This document shows positions 17,958 to 26,208 of a stretch of DNA of 64,000 nt, piece after piece (position 1 is the first letter of the stretch; the number at the start of each line of letters is the position of its first letter). A program made the position numbers and the translations under genes. Origin of the DNA: JANOYY01 sp043720395 (lineage in GTDB: Bacteria > Actinomycetota > Acidimicrobiia > Acidimicrobiales > JANYDT01); NCBI GenBank assembly GCA_043720395.1, contig JAYSSR010000102.1, positions 62,001 to 126,000 of the forward strand, given 5' to 3'. The notes beneath the pieces are model-generated. The model had not been told where the DNA came from, did not search any database, and saw only the letters and a list, made by a program, of their open reading frames with translations.

Positions 17958-19258
17958 CCGTCTTCGGCCTGCATCATTGCGTACGACGTCCGAAACCCAT
18001 CGGTAAATGTTCGGCGCGCGGACACCCGCTGCTTGAGGAGGAACCAGGCTGCGAGTGCCAGATACACCACTCCGACGCCGACCCGCTCGGCCGCGTGCCA
18101 ACGATCCGGCACAACCGCACCGATGACGAACTGTGCCCAGAAGAGGCCGAACAGCATTGATGCCTCGCGAACCGACAGTGAAAGCGACACGAGTACGGCG
18201 ACACCGAACACCGCTTGCGCCGCCGTGAGGAACAACTCCTCCCGTTGGACGCTGTCGAGCGGCAGTCCGTGCCACGAACCCGACGCGAGCGCGAACACGA
18301 TGGGCAGCGTGCCGACGAGCAGCGTCCACTGGTTGACCTTCGAGGACACGAGCGTGCTGAGCCCCTGGGCAGTGGCAAGACGCCACGCGAACAGACCGGC
18401 GACGAGCAGTTCCGGCGCTTCGGAGGCAAGTGGCGCCAACCACTGGACGAGGAGGAATTCGCTGATTCCGACCGACTCGCCGGTCGCGACGAGCGCTTCG
18501 GCGAAGGCTTCCGCGCAGATGAGAATGACTGCCGCAGCAAAGAGAAGGAGTCCGATGTACGTCGTGCGACGCTGCTGCGTCGGCATCGCGCCAATCCAAC
18601 GGGCCGGGCCGACGAGATGCGGTTCCTCGGCCGGTGCCTTCGCGATCCGGACGGTATACGCAACGAAGATGGCGACCAGGATCGCTGCGTCGATGAGGGT
18701 CAGCGACCGCTTGAGCGGGAGTGACAGTCCGTAGATCGAGGCGAGCGTCAGATACGAGATCTCGACGGAGTTTGCACGGTCGAGCTTGATTTCGCGGTCG
18801 GGCATCGACCGCTTCTTCCACTGGTACAACGCGATGAAGACCACCAGCGACCAGCCGATTCCAATGAGAAGCCGGTTCGCGCCAGTCATGTTCGCAAGTG
18901 CAAGCGTGCAGGGAGATTCGGAATCGGACCCTGGCGCCTTGCACGCGACGCCATTCTCCTTGAAACTCTTGCCGCCCTTCCAGGCGAACACCATGTCGAC
19001 GGCATACTCTGGCAGGACGGCGATGAAGGCAAGGACCGCAATCGCGAGTCCGGCAGAGATGTCAACCTGCGCGGCCTCGGCACCCCAGGCGAGCAGGAAT
19101 GCGGCGGACACGATGGCGAGGCCGAATACCGCGGCCTCCAAGGGATGGGGGAGGTCGGGGTGCGTGAGTCTGAGGACGAACGCGGGGATAGTGGCGGCCA
19201 TGGCCGCGCCGATGAGGCGGATCGAACCTCGGCCGAGGTGGGGAGCTCTGTCGTTCAC
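17954..19258 (-). CDS. Calcium/cation antiporter (CaCA family) membrane protein
   Basis: About 434 residues with roughly 11-12 hydrophobic segments arranged as two homologous halves. The alpha-repeat motifs of Na+/Ca2+ (or H+/Ca2+) exchangers are visible: LAFIAVLPEYAVD with NMTGANRLL in the first half, and WLAPLASEAPELLVAG in the second, both with the conserved acidic residue in the pore segment. A periplasmic or loop region rich in Ser/Asp (KAPGSDSESPC) separates two helices. The GTG at 19258 is preferred; upstream in-frame sequence to 19330 would enter the fur promoter, and ATG at 19201 is an alternative. It is divergent from fur and coupled to the Nudix gene. Confidence 0.82.
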   Translation of the reverse strand: MNDRAPHLGRGSIRLIGAAMAATIPAFVLRLTHPDLPHPLEAAVFGLAIVSAAFLLAWGAEAAQVDISAGLAIAVLAFIAVLPEYAVDMVFAWKGGKSFKENGVACKAPGSDSESPCTLALANMTGANRLLIGIGWSLVVFIALYQWKKRSMPDREIKLDRANSVEISYLTLASIYGLSLPLKRSLTLIDAAILVAIFVAYTVRIAKAPAEEPHLVGPARWIGAMPTQQRRTTYIGLLLFAAAVILICAEAFAEALVATGESVGISEFLLVQWLAPLASEAPELLVAGLFAWRLATAQGLSTLVSSKVNQWTLLVGTLPIVFALASGSWHGLPLDSVQREELFLTAAQAVFGVAVLVSLSLSVREASMLFGLFWAQFVIGAVVPDRWHAAERVGVGVVYLALAAWFLLKQRVSARRTFTDGFRTSYAMMQAEDG

Positions 19259-19325
19259 GGGGTCATTCTGGTCGATCCGGCCGACGTCATGGTGCACCAC
19301 TGTCTGTAACCGTACGTAGTTAGGT

Positions 19326-19365
19326 AACAATCATTGTTGACAGCTGGCCGCGCGGGGCGTAGGTT
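19326..19365 (+). promoter_or_regulatory. Leaderless fur promoter overlapped by a palindromic Fur/PerR-type operator
   Basis: The -35 TTGACA (19337-19342) and -10 TAGGTT (19360-19365) are separated by exactly 17 nt. The GTG start at 19373 lies 8 nt after the -10, so the mRNA should be leaderless. The perfect inverted repeat AACAAT-C-ATTGTT (19326-19338) overlaps the -35 box, as expected for an autoregulatory Fur-family operator. Assignment to this regulator is inference from position and symmetry. Confidence 0.75.
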
Positions 19366-19372
19366 CCATGCT

Positions 19373-19795
19373 GTGCGCACACCTAGCGAGCTGACTGCGC
19401 TCTTTCGTTCCAAGGGGATGAAGGTCACGCCGCAGCGGGAGCTGCTCTTCCGACTGCTGCACGGGAACACGTCGCATCCGACGGCTGACTCGGTCTACAG
19501 CGCAGCCGTCGAGGTCATGCCAACGATGTCGCTGAAGACGGTGTATCAGGTGCTGAACGACCTCAAGGCGCTCGGTGAACTCCAGACCATCGAAGTCGGC
19601 ACGGGAGCGGTGCGGTTTGACCCGAACACGGGCGATCACCATCACCTCGTCTGCAACGGATGCGGTGTCGTGCACGACATCGAGATCAACGCGTCGGACC
19701 TTGTTCTTGCGCGCGGGCAGCGTCACGGATTCAGCGTTTCAGACGTCGAGATCACCTTTCGCGGTCTGTGCCCGACCTGTAGGGCACAGCACTAA
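19373..19795 (+). CDS. Fur-family metalloregulator (probably FurA/PerR-like peroxide sensor)
   Basis: A 140-residue Fur-family repressor: N-terminal winged helix (KGMKVTPQRELLFRLL, LKTVYQVLNDLKALGEL), then the metal-binding dimerisation domain with DHHHLVCNGCG and a second LCPTC motif (two CxxC pairs for structural Zn) plus the HHH cluster. The GTG at 19373 matches the leaderless promoter. The genes immediately downstream encode rubrerythrin and catalase-peroxidase, as in mycobacterial furA-katG, so a peroxide- or iron-responsive repressor of this operon is likely. Whether it is PerR-like (Asp-ligand, His-oxidation) or FurA-like cannot be settled from sequence. Confidence 0.88.
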   Translation: MRTPSELTALFRSKGMKVTPQRELLFRLLHGNTSHPTADSVYSAAVEVMPTMSLKTVYQVLNDLKALGELQTIEVGTGAVRFDPNTGDHHHLVCNGCGVVHDIEINASDLVLARGQRHGFSVSDVEITFRGLCPTCRAQH

Positions 19796-19841
19796 TGCCA
19801 ATCGTGTCGCGGAACATCGTCGTCCGGCTCGACGAGACACC

Positions 19842-20264
19842 ATGACACTCAAGGGCACGAAGACCGAGGCCAACCTTCGGCACGCATTCGCGCGCGAAAG
19901 CGAAGCCAACAGGCGTTACGTGTACTTCGCGCAACAGGCCGACATCGAAGGACTTCCCGAAGTTGCCGTCCTGTTCAAGAACGTTGCCGAAGCCGAAACC
20001 GGTCACGCGCACGGCCACCTTGAGTTCCTCGCCACGCTTGGCGCCGGCGACCCAGCGACCGACATGGCGATCGGCGACACCGAAGACAACCTCAGATCGG
20101 CGGTCGTCAGCGAGGTGTACGAATCCACCGAGATGTACCCCGAATTCGCCCAGAGCGCCCGGGGTGAGGGTTTTACCCAAATCGCCGAATGGTTCGAGAC
20201 CCTCGCCCGTGCGGAGACGAGTCACGCCCGTCGCTTCCAGCACGGCCTCGATTCGATGAACTGA
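19842..20264 (+). CDS. Rubrerythrin (ferritin-like diiron peroxidase)
   Basis: A 140-residue erythrin domain only, without the C-terminal rubredoxin domain. Diiron ligands are visible as E-x-x-N/H motifs: ARESEANRRYVYFAQ, NVAEAETGHAHGH, VYESTEMYPEFAQ and LARAETSHARRF. It reduces H2O2 using the diiron site. The ATG at 19842 begins TLKGTKTEANLRHAF, the usual rubrerythrin opening. It lies between the Fur regulator and katG, giving a compact peroxide-defence cluster. Confidence 0.9.
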   Translation: MTLKGTKTEANLRHAFARESEANRRYVYFAQQADIEGLPEVAVLFKNVAEAETGHAHGHLEFLATLGAGDPATDMAIGDTEDNLRSAVVSEVYESTEMYPEFAQSARGEGFTQIAEWFETLARAETSHARRFQHGLDSMN

Positions 20265-20349
20265 GCGGAACGTAAGTCTCGACCGCCGTGCCGCTAGGCA
20301 GCAGCGTTGCAATCACATCCAGAACCACCATCCACTGCAAGGAGAATCA

Positions 20350-22578
20350 ATGACTGACCACAATGCCCTCGAGATCAACGACAGCCCACGAACGTGTCCC
20401 GTAATGCGCGGACCGCACGCCGCCCACACCGGTGTCGGCTCTGCGGCCAACGAACACTGGTGGCCCAATCAGTTGAGCCTCCGTATGCTGCACCAGAACT
20501 CGCCAACGGCCAATCCAATGGGTGACGACTTCGACTACGCGGCCGAGTTCAAGACCCTCGATCTTGCGGCCGTGAAGAATGACCTCACCACGCTGATGAC
20601 GTCCTCGCAGGACTGGTGGCCCGCCGACTACGGCCATTACGGCCCGTTCTTCATTCGCATGACTTGGCACAGCGCCGGCACCTACCGGATCCACGACGGC
20701 CGAGGTGGCGCGGCATCCGGCACTCACCGCTTTGCACCACTCAACAGCTGGCCCGACAACGGGAACCTCGACAAGGCGCGCACGCTCCTGCTGCCGATCA
20801 AGCAGAAGTATGGCCGGAAGCTCTCGTGGGCCGACCTGATGGTCCTTGCTGGCAACGTCGCCCTGGAGTCGATGGGTTTCAAGACGTTCGGGTTCGCCGG
20901 TGGCCGCGAGGACGTCTGGGCACCAGAAGAAGACATCCACTGGGGTCCTGAGAACACCTGGCTCGGTGACGAGCGGTACCGCGGCGACAGGGAACTCATG
21001 AATCCGCTCGGTGCCGTACAGATGGGCCTGATCTACGTGAATCCGGAGGGGCCCAACGGCAACCCGGACCCATTGGCGTCGGCTCGCGACATTCGAGAGA
21101 CTTTCGCTCGGATGGCGATGGATGACGAAGAGACCGTGGCGCTTGTCGCTGGCGGACACACCTTCGGCAAGGCGCATGGTGCTGGTGATCCGACGCTCGT
21201 AGGTCCCGAACCCGAGGGTGCGCCAATTGAGCAGATGGGCCTCGGTTGGAAGAACAGCTTCGGTTCCGGCAAGGGCGTCCACACGACGACCAGTGGCATC
21301 GAGGGGGCATGGACCCGCACCCCAATCACCTGGGACAACGCGTATTTCGACACGCTGTTCGGCTTCGACTGGGTTCTGACTCGCAGCCCAGCCGGTGCCC
21401 AGCAGTGGACGCCGTCGAACCCGGAGGCACAGGGCACCGTGCCCGATGCTCACGATCCGTCGAGGACACACGCTCCGATGATGACAACCGCCGACATGGC
21501 ACTGCGGATGGATCCGGTGTACGAGCCAATCTCGCGCCGCTTCCACGAGAACCCGGCCGAGTTCGCCGACGCGTTCGCCCGCGCGTGGTACAAGCTGACG
21601 CACCGCGACATGGGTCCCGTCGTCCGGTACCTCGGCCCGGAGGTTCCCAAAGAAGAACTGATCTGGCAGGACCCGGTGCCCGCCGTTGACCATGCGCTAA
21701 TCGGTGACAGCGACATTGCGACGCTCAAGGCAAGCGTGTTGGCGTCGGGACTGAGCATTTCCGAGCTGGTTTCGACCGCATGGGCTTCCGCATCGACGTT
21801 TCGTGACAGCGACAAGCGCGGTGGGGCCAACGGCGGACGCGTTCGTCTTGCCCCACAGAACGGTTGGGTCGTCAACGACCCGCCGCAACTCCGTAGGGTC
21901 CTGGCGGCGCTGGGCAGCGTCCAAACGGCATTCAACAGTTCGGGCGACAGCTCGGGCAAGAAGGTGTCGATGGCTGACCTGATCGTCCTCGGCGGGTCCG
22001 CAGCCATAGAAGCCGCAGCGAAGAACGCTGGACACAGCATCACGGTCGCGTTTACGCCGGGGCGCACCGACGCATCGCAAGGGCAGACCGACATCGATTC
22101 GTTCGCGGTGCTCGAACCGACCGCCGACGCTTTCCGCAACTACCTCGGTAAGGGGCACAGTCGAACGGCAGAAGAACTGATGGTGGACCGTGCGCAGCTT
22201 CTCGGACTGGGTGCCCCGGAAATGACGGTGCTCGTCGGTGGCCTGCGCGCGCTGAACGCGAACGCCGACGGATCGGCTCATGGTGTCCTCACGAGCCGAC
22301 CCGAGACGCTCACCAACGACTTTTTCGTGAACCTGCTCGACATCAACACCGAGTGGAAGGGAGTCGGTGGATCCGAAGACGAGTTCGAGGGTCGCAACCG
22401 ATCGACCGGCAACGTCACGTGGACCGGCACCCGCTGCGATCTCGTGTTCGGCTCGAACTCCCAGCTCCGGGCCATTGCCGAGGTCTATGGTTCCAATGAC
22501 GCGCAGCAGAAGTTCGTGTCGGACTTCGTCGCGGCGTGGACGAAGGTCATGAACGCCGACCGCTTCGACATCGCTTGA
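20350..22578 (+). CDS. katG: Catalase-peroxidase KatG
   Basis: A 742-residue bifunctional haem catalase-peroxidase of normal length. Distal pocket R103, W106 and H107 lie in FIRMTWHSAGTYR. The Tyr and Met partners of the Trp-Tyr-Met adduct are in LIYVNPEGPNG and ARMAMDDEET. The proximal His is in ALVAGGHTFGKAHG. The second half is the usual duplicated, non-haem domain. The ATG at 20350 has a strong AAGGAGAA ribosome site. It is the third gene after the Fur regulator and rubrerythrin, so peroxide-inducible control is expected. Confidence 0.97.
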   Translation: MTDHNALEINDSPRTCPVMRGPHAAHTGVGSAANEHWWPNQLSLRMLHQNSPTANPMGDDFDYAAEFKTLDLAAVKNDLTTLMTSSQDWWPADYGHYGPFFIRMTWHSAGTYRIHDGRGGAASGTHRFAPLNSWPDNGNLDKARTLLLPIKQKYGRKLSWADLMVLAGNVALESMGFKTFGFAGGREDVWAPEEDIHWGPENTWLGDERYRGDRELMNPLGAVQMGLIYVNPEGPNGNPDPLASARDIRETFARMAMDDEETVALVAGGHTFGKAHGAGDPTLVGPEPEGAPIEQMGLGWKNSFGSGKGVHTTTSGIEGAWTRTPITWDNAYFDTLFGFDWVLTRSPAGAQQWTPSNPEAQGTVPDAHDPSRTHAPMMTTADMALRMDPVYEPISRRFHENPAEFADAFARAWYKLTHRDMGPVVRYLGPEVPKEELIWQDPVPAVDHALIGDSDIATLKASVLASGLSISELVSTAWASASTFRDSDKRGGANGGRVRLAPQNGWVVNDPPQLRRVLAALGSVQTAFNSSGDSSGKKVSMADLIVLGGSAAIEAAAKNAGHSITVAFTPGRTDASQGQTDIDSFAVLEPTADAFRNYLGKGHSRTAEELMVDRAQLLGLGAPEMTVLVGGLRALNANADGSAHGVLTSRPETLTNDFFVNLLDINTEWKGVGGSEDEFEGRNRSTGNVTWTGTRCDLVFGSNSQLRAIAEVYGSNDAQQKFVSDFVAAWTKVMNADRFDIA

Positions 22579-22643
22579 ACCCTGCGATTTTCGTCGTTCC
22601 TGACGCAGCCGGGAACAACCCGCGATCCAGCCTCATCTGATCG

Positions 22644-22678
22644 CCCGGCCCGAACGTCGCACCGACATTCGGGTCGGG
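22644..22678 (+). terminator. Strong hairpin downstream of katG
   Basis: The stem CCCGGCCCGAACGTCG (22644-22659) pairs with 22663-22678 around a 3-nt CAC loop, 15 of 16 positions paired (one G:U, one mismatch). No U-run follows, as is common for actinobacterial terminators. It lies 66 nt after the katG stop. Confidence 0.65.
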
Positions 22679-22806
22679 TCATCCGTGGTCCATCCGGCCT
22701 ACCCAGGACTCGGACTCGACCGATAGCGACCGTTTTGCGCAAGTCACACGCTCGGAAACTTCAGCAAGTTTTCTTTTGTTTCGCGGTCTATTGGTCGAAA
22801 CTTGTT

Positions 22807-22832
22807 GGAACAGTCATGCGGTTCTCATGGTT
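22807..22832 (+). promoter_or_regulatory. Candidate SigH/SigR-type promoter for whiB
   Basis: GGAACA, 17 nt, then GTT. This fits the actinobacterial GGAAY-N17/18-GTT pattern of redox-stress ECF sigma factors. It is about 215 nt upstream of whiB. A single short match, so only suggestive. Confidence 0.3.
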
Positions 22833-23047
22833 GTTACCGATACTGGAACAGGTCACGACTCGAACATCCGCAGCGCTGTAAGCGTTTGCGGTCCGATGAC
22901 GAAACAAAAGGTTAAAAACAGGTGAAGCGACTGGACAGGGACTCTCTCTTCGGTCCATACTTTTCGGCCCCCCTTCGACGGAAGGTCCGCAACGCCCCCT
23001 AAGGCGTGCGGAAACCATCGCCACCACCACAAGGAATGTACGCTCCA

Positions 23048-23281
23048 ATGAAATCTCCGACTTGGTACACCCAGGCACGTTGTAAGGGCATCGACCCCGA
23101 AATCTTTTACCCAATCGCCGAAGATGAGGGCGATGAGGCAAAGGCGATCTGCGGCGAATGTCCCGTCCGACTGCACTGCCTCGAATACGCACTTGCGAGT
23201 CGCGAGCGCGACGGAATCTGGGGAGGCGCAACCGAAAAGGAGCGTCGCCGCATCATTCGTCAGCGTCGTAAGACCGCGTAG
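23048..23281 (+). CDS. WhiB-family iron-sulfur regulator
   Basis: A 77-residue protein with the four [4Fe-4S] cysteines: C in QARCKG, then CGECPVRLHC (CxxC plus CxxxxxC). The turn motif GIWGGATEKERR and a basic C-terminus RRRIIRQRRK follow. WhiB proteins are found almost only in actinobacteria and act with sigma factors as redox- or nitric-oxide-sensitive regulators. The ATG at 23048 is preferred; ATG at 23036 lies too close to the AAGGA site (23030-23034). It is monocistronic with a long upstream region. Confidence 0.93.
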   Translation: MKSPTWYTQARCKGIDPEIFYPIAEDEGDEAKAICGECPVRLHCLEYALASRERDGIWGGATEKERRRIIRQRRKTA

Positions 23282-23415
23282 CCCTCGCCGGGCCGTTTGG
23301 CCTACCGTGCTCGTGGCTTCGGCGCGCTCGGGGGACCCGCGCCGAAGTTCTTCGAATAGTTTCTCGCAGCCAACGCGTCGAGGTGCCGCCGACTTGTGCC
23401 AGTAGCGTCGCTCGG

Positions 23416-24525
23416 GTGACCGGATCGACGCCACCGAACCAGGCCCTCTTGTCGCAGGTCGGGCAAGCTGGCGAACAGGTCAATACTCTGGATTCGCACG
23501 GCGGCTGGCCCGCCGTGCTGTCGCGTGTGACGGCGGGCGAAGAGCTCGACGCAGCGCTGGTCGCGGCGGCCTTCGGCGACATCCTCGCCGGGCGAGCCAC
23601 TCCCGCGCAGGTTGCCGGTTTCGCGATCGGGATGCGTACGAAGTCCGAGAGCATCGGAGAGCTCAGTGCTGCACTTGGCGCCATGGAGACCTTCGGCGTG
23701 GTGGTGCCGCTCTCCGCCGCCGTCCGAAACCGTGCGATTTGCACCTGCGGGACCGGTGGTGACCGAAGTCATAGTATCAATATCTCGACGACTGCGGCCT
23801 TTGTCGTCGCAGGCGCCGGCGGTCTGGTCTGTAAGCACGGTGGGCGTGCGGCCAGTTCTGCGAGCGGTTCGGCAGACGTCCTCGAAGCGTTAGACGTGGC
23901 GCTGGAGATTTCCCCGGAAACCGTTGCACGATGCGTCGAAGAAGCGGGAATTGGCTTTTGCCTCGCACCGCGGTTCCATCCGGCGATGCGACATGCCGGG
24001 CCGACTCGACGAGAACTCGGCGTCGCCACGATGTTCAATTTCCTCGGACCGCTGGCGAATCCCGGACGTATCCGCCGCCAGGTGGTTGGTGTGAGCGATC
24101 CGTCGATGGCCTCGAAGATGCTTGGTGTTCTACAGGCGCGCGGGGCGGACCGTGCAATGGTCGTCTACGGACACGACGGGCTGGACGAGCTGACGACCAC
24201 GACAACGTCCACGATGCTGTTCCTGCGCGACGGCGCGATCTTGGAGTCAATTGTCGATCCCGCTGCGTTGGGTTTGCCACCGGCGACGCTTGCCGACCTA
24301 CGCGGCGGCACGGCGACCGAGAACGCAGCGCATCTCCGAGCGGTGCTGGACGGCGCGCCCGGTGCGCATCGCGACATCGTGCTGCTCAACGCAGCTGCTG
24401 CGTGCGTGGTCGCGGGTCTTGCCACCGACCTCGCGGGTGGGCTCGAGATTGCCCGCTCAGCGATCGACGACGGACGAGCGTCGGCGGCGCTCGATGCGCT
24501 GATCCGCGTCTCGAACTCAGGTTGA
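23416..24525 (+). CDS. trpD: Anthranilate phosphoribosyltransferase TrpD
   Basis: A 369-residue enzyme of tryptophan biosynthesis that transfers the phosphoribosyl group of PRPP to anthranilate. The PRPP-binding motif CGTGGDRSHSINIST is intact, as are KHGGRAASSASGSADVLEALD and FNFLGPLANP. Length and motif order are normal, with a short N-terminal extension. Start GTG at 23416, alternative GTG at 23383. It is not in a trp operon here; its last 9 bases overlap the convergent repair nuclease gene. Confidence 0.95.
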   Translation: MTGSTPPNQALLSQVGQAGEQVNTLDSHGGWPAVLSRVTAGEELDAALVAAAFGDILAGRATPAQVAGFAIGMRTKSESIGELSAALGAMETFGVVVPLSAAVRNRAICTCGTGGDRSHSINISTTAAFVVAGAGGLVCKHGGRAASSASGSADVLEALDVALEISPETVARCVEEAGIGFCLAPRFHPAMRHAGPTRRELGVATMFNFLGPLANPGRIRRQVVGVSDPSMASKMLGVLQARGADRAMVVYGHDGLDELTTTTTSTMLFLRDGAILESIVDPAALGLPPATLADLRGGTATENAAHLRAVLDGAPGAHRDIVLLNAAAACVVAGLATDLAGGLEIARSAIDDGRASAALDALIRVSNSG

Positions 24526-26064
24526 GACGGTCGGCTTGACCTGTTCGAACCGGGGCATGCGGTACACAGGAAATGCGAGTGGTCGATCGGCGTCGGTGAC
24601 CGCCAGCTTCGAGCCGCTGCGGTCGATCCAGGTGGCAACAATGGCGAGTTCGTCGATGAGGTGGGCGGGCACGGCAGCACTGGGCGACACGGAGTTGCAG
24701 GCATCGGGCCGACCGTTGCCGAAGCGGACGCGACCGTCGGCGAATCGGATCTCGTGGGCGTCGGTCCCGTGGCCGACGCGGATCGTCATCCAGCCCGTTG
24801 CCCGGAGAGCCTGCGCCTTCTGTTGTCGTTCGATGCCACGAGCGAGCGCGCCGGCACGGTCTCGGAGCAGCGCTGCCTCCTCGAACCGCTCCTCGAGTGC
24901 GAGGGCACGCATGCGAGCGGCGAGCGGTGCCAGGAGAGCATTCGGACGCGTCGACAACGCCTCGCGCCACCCCGGACCATACGCAGCCGCGGCTTCACGG
25001 AGGGCAAGGGTGGCGATGCGCGTCGTCGTCGTGGAGGGGAACGGGCCGAGGTAGTCGGCGTCGGCGATGCCCGCGGTGCGGGTCGTGCTGACCTTTGCAG
25101 CGTCGCCGCGTCCTTGTATGCGCACATAGGAGTATTCGGTCCAGAACTTGGACTGGCGGTTGAAGCGCGGCTGCTCGCGCTGGATCAGGCGGATCTCCAG
25201 GACGGCGGCTTCGAGCGGCGTCGTACAGGGCACGTGGTCGATGCGGTGCACGACCCGAAGCATCGCTTGGATCTTGCGACGATCGTCGGAGGAGAAGTAC
25301 GAGCGAACCCGGCTGCGAAGGTTGCTCGCCTTGCCGACGTAGAGCACGGTGCCCGAGAGATCGCGGAACAGATACACCCCCGGTGAACGCGGCAGATCGT
25401 TGGTGAGATGGAGCTTGTGGGACTGGGGGTGTCGGTTGATGGCGGGCATTTCCAGTAGGTCGTCGAGACCGAGGACCCCGTATCCGGCCGCTCGTTCGAG
25501 GAGCATGTGGAGCAGGTCGGCGGTCGCCCGCACGTCGTCGAGCGCCCGGTGAGTCGGCTGGTTCGGGAACGCGAAATGGCGTGAGAGGGTCCCGAGTTTG
25601 CAGTTCGGAACCTCCTCGCGCACGAGTCGGCGGGCCAGGCGGCATGTGTCGACGACCTGGTTGGAGAACGCTGGCCAGTCGTTGGTTCGCAATGCCTTGT
25701 TGAGGAAGGAGAGGTCGAATCGGACGTTGTGGCCCACGATCACCGCGTCACGTACGAACTCCCGCAAGGCGTGGAGGACCCGCTCGACCTTCGGAGCGGG
25801 ACCGACCATGGCCGTGGTGATCCCGGTGAGGAACGTGATCTCGGCGGGGACCGGCACGCCCGGATTAACGAGCGTTTGGAACGTGCCGACGCAGCGTCCA
25901 CGGTGATACTTGGCCGCCGCAATCTCGGTGATGCCACACGTGTTCGCCGACGCTCCCGTGGTCTCGATGTCGATCACACAGAACGTGACCTCGGAGAGCG
26001 GCGTGCCGAGATGGTCGAGTGACAACTGGCCGGTGCGCTTCGAGAGGGCAGGGGCGACGGCCAT
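24517..26064 (-). CDS. DEDDh exonuclease / GIY-YIG (UvrC-like) fusion repair nuclease
   Basis: A 515-residue fusion. Residues about 25-195 are a DEDDh 3'-5' exonuclease (DIETTG with D32/E34, GHNVRFDLSFL, HRALDDVRAT) like DNA polymerase III epsilon. Residues about 225-310 are a GIY-YIG endonuclease of the UvrC/Cho type (SPGVYLF, LYVGKASNLRSRV). Near 385-410 is a UVR-like helical pair (LEERFEEAALLRDRAGAL). This architecture is widespread in actinobacteria and is related to the repair nuclease Cho. A perfect SOS box lies 15 nt upstream of the ATG, which strongly suggests LexA control. Convergent overlap with trpD at the 3' end. Confidence 0.9.
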   Translation of the reverse strand: MAVAPALSKRTGQLSLDHLGTPLSEVTFCVIDIETTGASANTCGITEIAAAKYHRGRCVGTFQTLVNPGVPVPAEITFLTGITTAMVGPAPKVERVLHALREFVRDAVIVGHNVRFDLSFLNKALRTNDWPAFSNQVVDTCRLARRLVREEVPNCKLGTLSRHFAFPNQPTHRALDDVRATADLLHMLLERAAGYGVLGLDDLLEMPAINRHPQSHKLHLTNDLPRSPGVYLFRDLSGTVLYVGKASNLRSRVRSYFSSDDRRKIQAMLRVVHRIDHVPCTTPLEAAVLEIRLIQREQPRFNRQSKFWTEYSYVRIQGRGDAAKVSTTRTAGIADADYLGPFPSTTTTRIATLALREAAAAYGPGWREALSTRPNALLAPLAARMRALALEERFEEAALLRDRAGALARGIERQQKAQALRATGWMTIRVGHGTDAHEIRFADGRVRFGNGRPDACNSVSPSAAVPAHLIDELAIVATWIDRSGSKLAVTDADRPLAFPVYRMPRFEQVKPTVST

Positions 26065-26078
26065 CTCGCGAGGGTAGC

Positions 26079-26092
26079 CGAACGAGCGTTCG
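26079..26092 (-). promoter_or_regulatory. LexA-binding SOS box
   Basis: CGAACGAGCGTTCG fits the Gram-positive/actinobacterial SOS consensus CGAAC-RNRY-GTTCG at every position. It is 15 nt upstream of the start codon of the exonuclease/GIY-YIG nuclease gene, an ideal repressor position. Confidence 0.8.
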
Positions 26093-26129
26093 CACGCACG
26101 TATGTTCGTCCGAAGAGTTCGACGAACAG

Positions 26130-26176
26130 ACGTTGGGAACATCGCTGCCCCCTGAGGTACGCGATCTTCCCAACGT
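26130..26176. repeat. 16-bp inverted repeat in a divergent promoter region (ACGTTGGGA type)
   Basis: Arms 26130-26145 and 26161-26176 are complementary at 15 of 16 positions around a 15-nt loop. The outer part ACGTTGGGA/TCCCAACGT recurs at 43474-43520. It lies between the SOS-regulated nuclease and the NYN gene, so it is not a terminator; operator or mobile hairpin are both possible. Confidence 0.6.
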
Positions 26177-26208
26177 CGGGAATGGAAAGCGCCGGTACGA
26201 TTCAACGT

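Larger units (their letters stand above)
22579..23047. other. 469-bp intergenic region between katG and whiB
   Basis: It holds the katG hairpin (22644-22678) and a long upstream region for whiB, including a candidate ECF-type promoter (22807-22832). Long leaders are usual for whiB-like genes. Open frames on the minus strand here show no protein-like character. Confidence 0.5.

Noticed and set aside
22788..23434. Minus-strand open frames opposite whiB and its leader
   Set aside because: No family-like sequence, and they overlap the well-supported whiB gene.
26130..26176. Hairpin as a transcription terminator
   Set aside because: It lies between divergently transcribed genes, where no transcript needs to end.
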